From contig OZ007508.1 in NCBI GenBank assembly GCA_963931865.1, positions 19,800,201-19,864,200 on the forward strand: DNA of 64,000 nt. The letters are read 5' to 3'. Positions within the stretch are counted from its first letter, which is position 1. The number at the start of each line of letters is the position of its first letter. This DNA is from Axinella damicornis. Taxonomy: Eukaryota; Porifera; Demospongiae; Axinellida; Axinellidae. This document shows positions 1-10,315 of the stretch, in pieces. A model generated the notes under the pieces. It saw nothing but the letters and a program-made list of their open reading frames with translations. It was not told where the DNA came from and did no database searches. The position numbers were made by a program, and so were the translations under genes.

Positions 1-715
1 TTTAATCTACTTTGCCTATTGTTCCCTGTGTTTCTTTTTATAGTATTCCTGTTTTCTAACTACTACATGAATATCATAGAGTCGGTAACTCTACACATAG
101 GGATAGCACGTACCAAGCCAAATGAAAAAAATCATTTTCTTCAGACGGTGTAGTAGACTAGCTTGAGCTCAGGCTGAGAAGAGAATCTGCATTGAGTATT
201 GCATTATTGTTACAAAGGCATTTATATTTGGTAGACTCTATAATAGCTACTCTAATTAACACTACATGTACCTACTACTGCAAACAGCTCATGATCAGAA
301 GCAGAAGAGAGTGTACCAAGTATTAACACCTCATAATGATATTAAACCTCCTATAGTAAAGGCTTATGGGTATTCCCCAGGCTCATTTGGTTTATGGGTG
401 TTCTCGGGTCAGGCTCATTATTTGGCTGTTAGAGGGTGCATTGGGTTTTCAATTGCTGCATTGACATCGAAACACTGGAATGCAGTTACAAAGACATAAT
501 TTTGAACATTCCGGTGCATAGGTACAATCACCTGATGGCCTGATCATGAACTCGGCATAAGATATATACAGGAAGTGATACTAATATGGAGTATTGAACT
601 GGTGATAAAATGCTGTGGTATAAACAGAAGTGGTTCAACGCAATGAGATAACTGAAATAAAAAAAAGCTAACGGAATGAGATAATGGGAAAGAAGAATAT
701 GTTCAGTTGCTGTAC
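1..715. other. Left-flank AT-rich DNA, no gene recognised
   Basis: No exon with recognisable protein similarity was found. One 77-codon open frame (266-499, +) has no familiar motif and I do not call it. The stretch is the downstream flank of the oxygenase gene that ends at 716 and probably holds its 3' UTR. Confidence 0.5.
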
Positions 716-3034
716 CTATGATGATGTGAGATCGACCACAGCTACTCCAGGGTGATCAGTGTCAGCTGCAGCACCCGGCAGTGCACGGAGCTGTGCCAGC
801 GTCTGGAGGTCTCTCTTGCGCTGCTCCTTCTGACGTTCGACCATAGTGCGTGTCTTGGTCACCACAAGCGTCTGGGGACTGCCAATACGCTCCGTGACAT
901 ACCTGGCGTCCATACCATGCAACTTCTGCTCCAGATGCCTTCGACGTGCGTAGGCCATCTTGAATCGGTAAACCTGCTGTACAGGATTGATCAGAAAAGT
1001 GGCCAGTAACTGGCAGTCGGCACAGCATTGGGAGAATGGGACCTTCATTGCCCATGTGGTTGGCTCCGAGAGACTCAGGCGGGTTTTTGTTGCGTAGGCT
1101 GCAATGCATAATTCCAGGAGTTCCACAAACGGGCCACAGTCTTCTGCCTTCGGTCCCAGCCAACTGCTCAGCTCCCTCACAGCTGGAGTCAGAGATGACA
1201 CAACCTGGTTCACGTATTTCGTTTTGAAGTGAGCGACTGCCTCCTTCAGTAGCTGAGGCTGGTTGACAACAAACAGTGTTTTGAAGAGCGACATCACTGG
1301 AACAACCTGTGCAGGATTTGCAATCACGGCAGAATGAACTACAGTAGCAAGCTCCATGCACGTGCGTAGCTGCTGTTGATCACTGAAGACACCCGGCGCT
1401 CCTTCAGCTTGACAGAATTGGACCATAAAAGAAACACATTCTTTCAGTAGCTTGTTCACATTGTGCTGCAGCATGGCACACAAGCTGTCATGCAATGCCA
1501 CCCAACCGAAATGCTCACAGCCGAGCAGAAGGCTTTCGGCAATCGCAGCACCAAACCCTTTCCTGGTGACCACTGCGAGGTATTCGATGTAAAGTTGGAG
1601 GTCATCACAGCTCTGGACAACTGTAAGCATGCTGGCAACACAGTATCCGTACCCTCCACAGTAGTACGATGCATTGGAATGTTTTTCAAGGTGCTTCACA
1701 AGAAGACGAACCATCTTGTGGCACTCCTGCATCTCTGTGCTTCCAGAAGTACACGCTGTGATGTTTGCTTGCAGCTTCCTCACAGCGCTACTAATGCCCG
1801 ACTGGAGAAGTGCCTCAAACTCGATGTTCACTGATTTCGCATGCGGCCAAAATACCAGTGCTGCCAGATGGTACCATCGCTCCATGGTGGCACCCTCGTT
1901 CCCAGAACATTCCTCCACTTCCACATTGTCTGGCTCCACACTGTCAAAGGGGTCGTCTTCCTGCAGTACCTCGTCCTCCACATCAGCATCCATCTTCCCA
2001 AATTCCTTGTGCTCATCATTCAACCCAACCCAGTTGCCCAGTGTCACACTGCTGCCAATCACATCGCACATGGACCAGTCATCAGGGTCTTCCGATTCAG
2101 AATCATACCCCCACCGCCCCCTCTTGTAGTAGCCGCACCCACCTTCAGCAGAGCCAGACTCATTTTTGGTGACGATGGCAAGGTAGACCTTCAGATCGGC
2201 CTCCTGGGCAACCTGGCGGAGCGCATCAGCGACAGCTCTGTCCCTGTTCTTGAGGCCACTGAAGGACAGCCCAGCCTCTGTGTACTCATGATGTAGGACA
2301 TAGATGAGCTTTGATGGAGCATTCGGATCAGCATCCCAGTTCCTTATTGCTTGCACAATACGGGACACAGCCTGGCTGTGGTCAGCTGGGGAGGGAGCTG
2401 GTGCACTGTTCGTGTGTACCAGGTTGTAAATGAGACACAGGCGGAGGCCACTGGTGACAGGACGTAGCTCGTGCCTGCAATCTGCAAAGAATGCAGCATA
2501 GAAGATCTTAGAGGCACTGTCATCAGCAAAATCAAATATTTTCTTCGCGCGGTTGTGCTGCACAACCAGCTGGCCTCCGGTGTGTTCTGCCGGCAGCTGA
2601 ATGACCAGCGTGCCAAACATTCCGTGCACCTTCTCCGTATCACGGTGGGGAAGGAAGAAACCGCCTGCCTCGTACAACACCAGCTTGTACGGTCGAGCAG
2701 TAATCGTGACTCTATCACACCCCAGCTCGGTTGCCAAGGACGGGATCAACGAGGCAACCACCTCCTTCACATTGGAACCGATCTTCAGTTTGGAGGCATC
2801 GAGTTGCAACGCGTTCCGGACACTCGTGTCGACAATGGTCTCTTCCCTGCGCCCGAACGGAGCCTGTTCGCACTGACTCTTCAACTCCATCGCCTGGGCA
2901 TGGCACAGCGGCAGGCCTATCCTGCCTACGTTGTCCACCTGGAGGTCGGGGAAGAACGGGGACACCACGCCGCTGGTGGCAAAAGTACCGGGCCGCTTTA
3001 CAGACTCGAGAGTCTCGAAAAGTATGCGGTTCAT
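716..3034 (-). CDS. 2-oxoglutarate/Fe(II)-dependent oxygenase, prolyl 4-hydroxylase-like, intronless, 772 aa
   Basis: A single uninterrupted reading frame encodes 772 residues. The N-terminal third carries the double-stranded beta-helix signature of 2OG-Fe(II) dioxygenases. The facial triad is H130-x-D132 (context LPHRDTEK) and H188 (DCRHELRP). R198, ten residues after the distal His, is placed to bind the 2-oxoglutarate carboxylate. Segments such as YEAGGFFLPHRD and GTLVIQLP match the P4H-like core. The remaining roughly 550 residues, with an acidic stretch around residues 350-390, have no domain I recognise. Enzymes of this fold hydroxylate proteins or small molecules using O2 and 2-oxoglutarate; the substrate here cannot be read. 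Every other gene in the window except this one has introns, so retroposition or lateral acquisition is possible. The ATG chosen begins MNRILFETLE, directly downstream of a GC-rich promoter-like region. Confidence 0.85.
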   Translation of the reverse strand: MNRILFETLESVKRPGTFATSGVVSPFFPDLQVDNVGRIGLPLCHAQAMELKSQCEQAPFGRREETIVDTSVRNALQLDASKLKIGSNVKEVVASLIPSLATELGCDRVTITARPYKLVLYEAGGFFLPHRDTEKVHGMFGTLVIQLPAEHTGGQLVVQHNRAKKIFDFADDSASKIFYAAFFADCRHELRPVTSGLRLCLIYNLVHTNSAPAPSPADHSQAVSRIVQAIRNWDADPNAPSKLIYVLHHEYTEAGLSFSGLKNRDRAVADALRQVAQEADLKVYLAIVTKNESGSAEGGCGYYKRGRWGYDSESEDPDDWSMCDVIGSSVTLGNWVGLNDEHKEFGKMDADVEDEVLQEDDPFDSVEPDNVEVEECSGNEGATMERWYHLAALVFWPHAKSVNIEFEALLQSGISSAVRKLQANITACTSGSTEMQECHKMVRLLVKHLEKHSNASYYCGGYGYCVASMLTVVQSCDDLQLYIEYLAVVTRKGFGAAIAESLLLGCEHFGWVALHDSLCAMLQHNVNKLLKECVSFMVQFCQAEGAPGVFSDQQQLRTCMELATVVHSAVIANPAQVVPVMSLFKTLFVVNQPQLLKEAVAHFKTKYVNQVVSSLTPAVRELSSWLGPKAEDCGPFVELLELCIAAYATKTRLSLSEPTTWAMKVPFSQCCADCQLLATFLINPVQQVYRFKMAYARRRHLEQKLHGMDARYVTERIGSPQTLVVTKTRTMVERQKEQRKRDLQTLAQLRALPGAAADTDHPGVAVVDLTSS

Positions 3035-3300
3035 GGTGTTGCGCCTTTTCCAGCAGAAGACTCGCGTAACTTGGTTGCAGTCTCGAATTTGCGCTGGTAG
3101 GTATGCTCATAGATATATATATCGTCTAGGTCTGCAAAGTTGGCGCCAAAAACACGTGGTCTTCCTCGCGGCGCGGCGCGGAACACGTACACGTACGTGT
3201 CGTGCACGTGGCCGGCCTGGGCGCCGGCGCCGCCTAGTGCTCAACCAATCAGATTCTTGGTACAGTGACGTCCTATGAATAATCTAAGGTTGGAGCAAAG
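3035..3300 (-). promoter_or_regulatory. Promoter region of the oxygenase gene with E2F-like site, E-box and CCAAT box
   Basis: Upstream of the oxygenase start there is a near-palindromic TTTTGGCGCCAA (E2F consensus-like) at about 3140-3151, then an overlapping CACGTG E-box (3153-3158) and a GC-rich, CpG-rich stretch up to about 3235. A CCAAT element follows at about 3245. The elements are seen; their use as a promoter is inferred from position. Confidence 0.45.
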
Positions 3301-3365
3301 TTACCCCCATTCACAATTTCAATTTTGAAAGTGTTGCACTGTTCGTTCCCACCACACAAAAAAAA

Positions 3366-6300
3366 TTATGATGTCATAAAATGCGGTTTTCCGTCCATTT
3401 CAGTTCTGATGGTGAGTATCTCACAGCCAGTCTCTGTCACAAGCAATGTGTGCTCAAACTGGGCTGAGCGCTTTCCATCCTGCAACAGAACACAAGAAGA
3501 TCTCACACTTCTCCTCTACCATAGATGCATGCACATACACTTGACTTACAATTGTAACCGCAGTCCAGTCGTCTGGCCACGTGTCATCACGCCAAGTACC
3601 TGCACACACATCATGCATACTATAAATAGCATCATGAACCACACATAAATAGCAGGAAAAAGGACTAAGACATGCACAGCTCTTGTCTAGACCTCAGATG
3701 TCTTGAGGCTTTGGCAGAAGGAAAGACTGGAAACATGCTGATGATTGATAGTGCCACCATGACATCATATCTACTGCATCATATCTACTGCAACGATGCA
3801 ATAGAATTGTCATCATTGTCAGCTGGGGAACCAGGAAGACGCCATCAGGGAGGACACACAGAGCTACCTAAGGTTCCAGTGATGTCACGGTGGCACGAGT
3901 TGTCAAAGTTGCAGGACAAATTCTGGGATGGAAAGTCCGCATATGTGGCTAGTTCTCACCTGCACTGATCATGGGCTCAATCGTGAATGTGTGTCCCGCT
4001 TTCATCACACCAACAGCCTTATTCTCTGGGGGGGGGGGGGGGGGGGGGGGGGTGAAACAGTGTAGCAATCATTCTGAGACTACCGGTACGAGAGAGAGCC
4101 AGGGAATGGGGCGAGGCACTTACTAGCATAGTGGGGAACGTTTGGTACTGTGTGAAATAACCTACAGACAAAAGGAGAAGATAATATTATAGGCTATACA
4201 CTCAGAGTCTCATGACAGATTGGCATAATAAGCAACTGGCACAGATAATAGGGTTGCTTGAGCCTTCGGTAGGTTATGTATTCCCAGGCCGCGTCCTGGG
4301 AATGAGGCTAGTTTTGTATCAACTTTTGAAGGTGTAAAGTGGCCTCTGAACCTTTGGCACACAATCTCCACTTAGCAAGGTGTGAATAGACTTAATTGGG
4401 CTATTGTCCAAAAACTTGAGCAAAATAAAAGGAAAACATAGATTGTGAAGGTTTTGTAACGAAAGTTCAAGGGAGAAAACCAGGTTCATTTCTGTCTCTT
4501 CACTGGTCATAGGCAGTCACGGTGGGAGCACACATGTGCATGATGCTACACACACACACACATGCATCCACGCACACACACACAGGCTCACTGGTTGATG
4601 CCATGCCCGCAGTAGGTTTTCACAACAGAGAAGCCATTGCTCTGAGCGTGCCTCTGAATTTCATTGCCCACGTTTCTGTATCGCTCACCAGGACGTACTG
4701 TAGTGCATGCGTAGGTAGGAAGGGAGAGAGGTTGCATAGGATGTATATGCGCAGTGCCATCAGATACCAAGTGTCACTGCTACAGCACTTGCAGTAGATT
4801 CTCTAGATTCTCTATCTGCCACACCCTCTACCAACGATCACCCACTAGTGTTCTCACCATGGCAACCATGGCAACATGCCACACCCACCCACTGTGTTCT
4901 CACCATGGCAACATGCCACACCCACCCACTGTGTTCTCACCACGGCAGCATGCCACACCCACCTATGTCAATTCCCTTCATCATGCACTCGTATGCCGTC
5001 TGTACCAGCTTCTTGCTGGCATCGTCCACCCGACCCACAAAGAATGTCTCATTCAGGTCACCATGGAAACCATCATGGTACACTGTCACATCAACTGCAG
5101 GGAATACAGCATATATGCAGATGTTTGAATGATAAGTAGCCTGCCTGCCCAAAAATACTCATTTGAGGATTGAATTGTGTTAAGTGATAATAATGTCCTA
5201 ATAGTTAGTTACCTGTATGTTGTGCTAGCGTACGACATACGGCACACAGGCGCTCACATGTACAGTGTGTGCATGCATACAAAGTCCATTGGTCACACAA
5301 GCACTCTCCATATGGGCTAGTTCGTGGTCAGAAGACCGTCGTGAAGTGTGGTGACTCATCACTTGGACAACCACAAAGCACCTCCTCCCTTCTCCCCTCC
5401 TCTTCCTCTTCCTCCCCCTCCCTCCCTACCCTTAACCTTTTGCTGCTTGCAACACACAACGGAGACCAGGCAACATGGCCGCCAGCAGTCACTGACCATT
5501 ACAGATATCTCCCTCCTCCAGCTCCCTTGTGTCTGGGATACCATGGCAGATCACCTCATTCACAGACCTGGACAACAATGACATCATGATTAGTAGTCAC
5601 CAATGCCTCTATCCTATGCCCCTAGGGGTGGTCACTCCTGTAAGAGGTTAATCAAATTCCTGTGAGGCAAGAAAGGTCTAGCTTGACAAACTTCATTGAC
5701 AGGTACAGCCTCATTCCCAGGTCAACAGAGAGTGGTCTGGGAATGAGGCTACGGCCACAGCCACGACCTATGACCCGCCTGCGATCATGCGACCATGCTA
5801 GACATGGGACACCACGGTCAGGGAACAAGCTACACAGGTGAGCTTACGTGCAGCAGGATTTTGGAAAGTTGATATAGTTGAGTGGAGAGGGGTAGCAGTC
5901 CCGCTCTAAGCAGGCCTGAAACAAAGTGAATGATTCGTCATTACGACTTGTACGATACTGATTCAATACACACACACACATCCACGAGCACACTACCATG
6001 ACTTTAGACTTCTTTTGTGCACAGGAAGTTGTGGGTGGGGTCAGTTAAGTTGCTTCACCCACAACACTCTGTGCAGCAAGAGAATGGTCTAGCTCAACAG
6101 ACTAACGTTACCTCATGCACAATTCTGTCTATCTCATCAGTGGTGACTCCCGGCCTGATTGCACGTGCGGACGCATCCAGAACCTCTCGTCCGAGCTACA
6201 CACAAAAACGAAAACAAGGTGGTCAAAAATGTGTGTTCATGAAGATCACCTGAAGTTGACGCTAGGAAGTAGGAACGTAGGAACTAGGTAAGAGGCTGGA

Positions 6301-7866
6301 TGAGGCTAGTTCAAGAGTGGACCTACCCTGCCAGCTAATCTCATTCCTTTGATCTCCTCCGGGTTCAGCTGCTGGATCACACATGCCCGCTTTGCCTCGC
6401 GCTCACTTTCGGGAATGCCTGGCAGAAACAGAAGTTCATGCATGAACAAATTTAACCAATGAGCTGGAAAATGATGGATATTCTATGTTCACATGCCAAA
6501 CTGGCACAATTTGATCTACGCTTTGATCTGGCACAATTTGATCTACCAATTAATTTTGCCAAATTGGCAGAAACAGCTTGCCCGTTCTATTTTCAAATAT
6601 GGAACAACGAATCCAAGTGGCAGAAATGGCACTCCAGGAGAGCAACAGATCCTCAAGCTCACCGAGGATACACAGTGAAGCCAGCAAGATAAAGTCTTGT
6701 CTTCAAAGCTCTGTTTCCTGCTTGTACACTGGGAGGGCATCCTGGGACATGCATAGCTTCGTTCCCTGGCCTTTTATACCTCCATCACTTACAGAATGGA
6801 AAAATACTGTAATCAAAACTGGCAGTGTAGAAGGTTGGGAACAAGGCCATGCGTGCAGCTATTAGCACAGTTTTATACTATGCTCGGTATCTTGGGCTAG
6901 GAACAAGATACGAGGCTGGGATTTGCACCATTGTGATCAACATGAATCAAGCTTTCAAATGATGTCCATTTTGCTGTAGGTTGAATTTTGACCCCAAATC
7001 CTGAAAAACCATGGATTATAGCCTTTGTTTGAGCGCGAATTTTGGCAAAAATTTGACCAATATTGAAAGTCACATTTTGGACATCAGTTGAAGGTTCTTT
7101 TCATGCTGATCACAATGGTGCAACCCCCAGCCTCATATCTCATCCCTAGCCCAAGATACCTAGTGGTAGAGAATAGTTTCCATAATGAGCCAATTTTGGC
7201 ACAAAAACATACCTTGCTAAATTGCTAGTTATTAGCTACTGAATGATTAACTGACCGTCTCACCTGACTCAGCATAGTCCGGGCGTGGAATGTGATCCGG
7301 AACAGAGCGCCTGGGGGTCTAAGGGAAAGCCCCAGCTAATTAATTATCCCTGTTGCACTAATCCTAATGACCACACACTCACCACTGGGTAGGGTCTGAG
7401 TTTCCCTGTGAACTGGAAATCTGGCCATGGGTGGTAAGATGAAGCTGCATTCGGCTTTGTGGCTGTGGAATAGGCAGCAGAGCTTCTAGCATACATACCA
7501 GTGACCGTGTCACCAGTGATCAGGAATTCAAGACTGGACATTTAATACATGCACCAGTACCTGTTCCCGTCTTCTTATGAACCGCTTTGTGCTCCTTCCA
7601 AAACCCTTTAAAACACTCCTGCAGGAACACACAGATTCCTCCTTTAACAAACTATTCTATTTTGGTTAGCCAGCTCAACAAGAAACTGGCTAATTTCAAA
7701 TTCATGAAATTGCCCGGTCTGGTGTACCTACCTGTGAACAGAAGAAGCTCCCTTGGATCCCCAGCTTCAGGCAGGTGGGACACTGCAGAGACGCTGTCTT
7801 TGAACAGCCAGTAGTCAAGCAAGCTTGCTTAGTATCCGGATCCACTACAGCCGACGAATCAGCCAT
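3366..7866 (-). CDS. METAP1: Methionine aminopeptidase type 1 (METAP1), 14 exons, 382 aa
   Basis: Removes the initiator methionine from nascent proteins at the ribosome. Coding exons, 5' to 3': 7732-7866, 7561-7618, 7383-7462, 7264-7318, 6327-6418, 6112-6195, 5848-5915, 5497-5567, 4963-5094, 4592-4697, 4124-4161, 3960-4025, 3550-3599, 3366-3479. All junctions are GT-AG and phases agree, giving 382 residues (human METAP1 is about 386). The N-terminus is the cytosolic METAP1 zinc-finger module: C16, C21, C29, C32, C43, C47, H55, H59. The pita-bread catalytic domain has all five metal ligands: D216 and D227 ([19 protein letters not shown]), H290 (YCGHGIN), E323 (TIEPM) and E354 (QFEHT). The start [10 protein letters not shown] lies just inside a promoter shared with RPL34. 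The exon 12 acceptor lies directly beside a poly(C) run (sense strand). Intron 4 holds a TIR element at 6883-7163. Confidence 0.97.
3751..3896. mobile_element. Short TIR element, family 1, copy 1 (METAP1 intron)
   Basis: The ends form a terminal inverted repeat: GTGCCACCATGACATCA at the left and TGATGTCACGGTGGCAC at the right. The interior matches, with divergence, a second copy at 16395-16560, including CAGCTGGGGAACCAGGAAG-like sequence. There is no coding capacity, so it is a MITE-like non-autonomous element. Confidence 0.6.
4855..4975. repeat. Short tandem repeat at the METAP1 exon 9 donor
   Basis: About three copies of a roughly 36-bp unit containing TGTTCTCACCATGGCAACATG and CCACACCCACC lie immediately downstream (sense) of METAP1 exon 9. 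The edge overlaps the splice donor itself (acceptor-side plus-strand sequence ACCCAC at 4957-4962). Confidence 0.6.
6883..7163. mobile_element. MITE with about 57-bp terminal inverted repeats, family 2, copy 1
   Basis: The left end (GGTATCTTGGGCTAGG, then GAGGCTGGGATTTGCACCA and TTGTGATCA) is matched in reverse complement at the right end (CCTAGCCCAAGATACC) over about 57 bp. The element lies in METAP1 intron 4. A second copy is at 63017-63280. There is no open frame of note. An associated upstream segment with TTGGCAGAAACAGC motifs (about 6490-6700) also recurs near copy 2, so the mobile or repeated unit may be larger. Confidence 0.65.
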
Positions 7867-8052
7867 GGTGAGGCTGATTCTATTTAGTACCCACCAACCT
7901 TGCTAACACTACGCATGCGCAGTAGTGCTGTCTTCCTAAGCGCACCTTTTGTGTGCAGTCGAGGTATGTCCATGTGGCAAGTATTCCAACTCAATCTGCC
8001 TTCCGTGTGAGTGTACAATGGCTATTGACTGCGTGTTTACGTCCTCCTGTAG
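7867..8052. promoter_or_regulatory. Bidirectional promoter METAP1 / RPL34 with NRF-1-like site
   Basis: The start codons of METAP1 (-) and RPL34 (+) are 186 bp apart. The interval has ACGCATGCGCAG at 7911-7922, which matches the NRF-1 palindrome with one difference. A pyrimidine-rich TCTTCCT (about 7930) could serve as the 5' TOP start for the ribosomal gene. A likely non-coding RPL34 exon 1 ends at a GTATGT donor near 7962-7966; the intron then runs to the acceptor directly before the ATG at 8053. Confidence 0.6.
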
Positions 8053-9369
8053 ATGGTCAACAGGTTAAAGTACCGGAGACGTCTCTCCTACAACACCCAG
8101 TCCAACAGGAAGAGGGTGTAAGTTGGTCCTCTTTCCAATGGTCAAGTGGCACTGATGGCCTCTGTAAGGGCGGTAGTGTTTATTCTAGAAGCCTTGCTGC
8201 CTGTTCAGGAGAGCTTTAGAAAACTTGTAGTGATGAGAGTGGAGTATACGCAGTGTTGTCTTGGAGGATCGAGTCGAAAGAGTGTCACCGGAAGTCATTG
8301 TCTGTATTAGGATGTATACAGACGAGGGCAGGTACTAAGGTGCCAGTCTTTCCACTTGATCCCACCGAGAGCCTTGCCCACAAGATAACTTGCAGCATGT
8401 CGATATGTTGCTAGTACCTCCTGTAATGGACGTGCTCTCAATACACTAAACACACATGCATTGCAGATCAAAAACCCCAGGGGGTCGACTAGTATACCTG
8501 TATACTAAGAAGAGAGGTTCAGTCCCAAAATGTGGCGACTGTGGCAGTAAACTTCGTGGGGTAAGTTGTATTCCAGCATGTTCCTCGAGTGACTTCAACA
8601 GCCAATCTGCTGCAGTTACAGGATTTGTACTCAGTGGTGCCTGTAGAGAGTAGTAGTAACCCGGGCAAAGCTCGTGCAGGTGTAGCATACCTGCGTATCG
8701 GTTTCCTAGAGCGACTTCAACAGCTAATCTGCTGCAGTTACAGTAGTACTCCCTGAAGAACTTTCGTATGCTTAGAGATGAATTTTAGAGCCTTCTGATG
8801 CAGGTCATCTCTGCCTTTTGGGCAAAAAGGACAGGAGGTTGCTATGTTACATTTTGTTCTAACCCAGTGCCCTTCACAAGTCTACCACGTTTATTTCATG
8901 CATGGAGCTCCGGTTTAGTGATCACGTGATGGAGAATATTATATGCAGAGATGCCCTGGTAGGCCCGACCCTGCAGGTGCCACTGTTCAATTAAGATTGA
9001 CTTGCAAGACTATGTATTTTAGAACTAGCTCAGTTTCCTATAGCTATCACCTAGCTGGCTATAGGATTGCAAATGATCGTATGTCCCTCCTGCCTATATT
9101 CCCTCCCTGTCCGGTGTTCTAGCTCCCAGCAGTCAGACCAATAAAACTAAAGAAACTCTCTAAGCCAAAGAAGACGATATCAAGAGCATATGGAGGATCC
9201 AGATGTCATCACTGCTTGAGGCAAAGGTAAACAAGCGAAGTATGTTTTGCATTATTGCATACTTGAATTGCTTGTGGCTTTCATCTGCTCTTGCAGGATT
9301 GTCAGAGCGTTTCTAATTGAGGAGCAGAAGATTGTAGTAAGGGCACTGAAGGCACAGCAAAAGAAGTGA
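8053..9369 (+). CDS. RPL34: Large-subunit ribosomal protein eL34 (RPL34), 111 aa
   Basis: Structural protein of the 60S ribosomal subunit. Coding exons: 8053-8117, 8467-8560, 9123-9226, 9297-9369; the sum is 112 codons including stop. Residues begin [19 protein letters not shown], which is the eL34 N-terminus, and continue with [15 protein letters not shown] and a C-x2-C pair ([12 protein letters not shown]). After that come [16 protein letters not shown], with a second Cys pair, and the C-terminus [21 protein letters not shown]. Length fits the family (human 117). The first coding exon begins exactly at the ATG, so an upstream non-coding exon is expected and a donor is visible near 7962. Introns 2 and 3 are large for this gene and contain structured or repeated sequence (about 8310-8420 and 8570-8760) that could host small RNAs. 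Confidence 0.96.
8570..8765. repeat. Two-copy direct repeat in the third RPL34 intron
   Basis: The motif GACTTCAACAGC, followed by AATCTGCTGCAGTTACAG, occurs at about 8590-8622 and again at about 8711-8743 with few differences. I see no open frame or known element around it. Confidence 0.5.
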
Positions 9370-9413
9370 ACTCCTGTACATTTAATTTCAATTTTACTTG
9401 GAAGCTTGAATTG

Positions 9414-9461
9414 TACGCATGCGCTGTCTAGTTGCTACGGTTACGGTTGAACCTATCAAGG
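9414..9461 (+). promoter_or_regulatory. DYDC promoter: NRF-1-like motif and X-box-like sequence
   Basis: Between the RPL34 stop and the DYDC start there is TACGCATGCGC (9414-9424), then GTTGCTACGGTTAC (about 9431-9444). The latter resembles the imperfect inverted repeat bound by RFX factors at ciliary genes, with one mismatch to the RYYNYY/RRNRAC consensus. Spacing suggests a very short 5' UTR. Confidence 0.35.
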
Positions 9462-10090
9462 ATGGAGGCGGAGTACCTGAAGCGAATTGTTGGAGGATGC
9501 TTGGCGGAGGGTCTAGCAGAGGTTTCTGCTATGAGGCCCAGTGACCCCATCGAGTACCTCGCACTGTGGATCCTGAAACACAAGCAGAACCTAGGCCAAG
9601 CGGTATGCAGCCATCTATTATCTATGATGCAGCCCACAGATTCGTGCAGATGGTAGATCACATGCATGTATCTGCTGTGTTGCATGATCACTGCAGGATG
9701 TAACCAGAGTGGGGAAGCTAGAGTATTCTCAGTCCCGAGAGGATGGGATGGCGGTTGGTACGGAGGGGGAGCAGCAGGCCAAACCACCATCCACAGCAGC
9801 AGCCAGTGATGAGCTCCAAGGGGCTGGCCAGACACCAGGTGAGGGATCCGAGTCCGGACTCTCAGATCCAGCACCCACCATTCTGGTGGAGGTGCCAGAG
9901 AGGACGACCTCTGGCAAGCTAAGCAGGATTGAGGAGGAGAAGGAGGAGGAGCTGGCAAGGTTAGCAGCCCACTCATGATGTCTACAAAGCTGCATCTATG
10001 AGGTTATACACCCTACCATTGTGTTCCTATAGGGAAAGGGACGATACAGTTGAACCCCCAAACCAAGGACAGCCACCTGATCAAACATAA
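9462..10090 (+). CDS. DYDC: Dpy-30-motif protein, DYDC1/2-like, 153 aa
   Basis: Exons 9462-9602, 9697-9959 and 10033-10090 splice in frame to 153 residues. The N-terminus contains a Dpy-30 dimerisation helix: [17 protein letters not shown], then [19 protein letters not shown]. This is the pattern of DYDC1/DYDC2, small proteins linked to cilia and sperm; the motif normally docks on amphipathic helices of partner proteins. The rest is acidic and low complexity, ending [18 protein letters not shown]. If the second intron is retained, the frame instead stops at 9978 after RLAAHS (140 residues). I favour the spliced form because donor and acceptor are good and the phase fits. It starts only 92 bp after the RPL34 stop, on the same strand. 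Confidence 0.85.
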
Positions 10091-10315
10091 ACACATAAAA
10101 TGTAACAACAGTTTCTACATGTACACCGAGCGCATTCTTCACATGACACAAACATTATTCAAAACAGCGTATCACTTTGTTTTACAAAAGTCAAAAGTGG
10201 GAAATAAATTGTTACACAGAGCAGAATCGCTACTACTGTATTGGTCCTCGCTGCCTGCACAAAACAACTACTACGTCATCCTACGCCACATCCAGTAAGT
10301 GTTTAAGCTTGACAC

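Noticed and set aside
266..499. 77-codon open frame near the left edge
   Set aside because: No homology, splice context or composition signal; short frames of this size are expected by chance.
1456..2296. Multiple long frames opposite or within the oxygenase gene
   Set aside because: Shadow frames of the 772-codon gene, which has the intact catalytic motifs.
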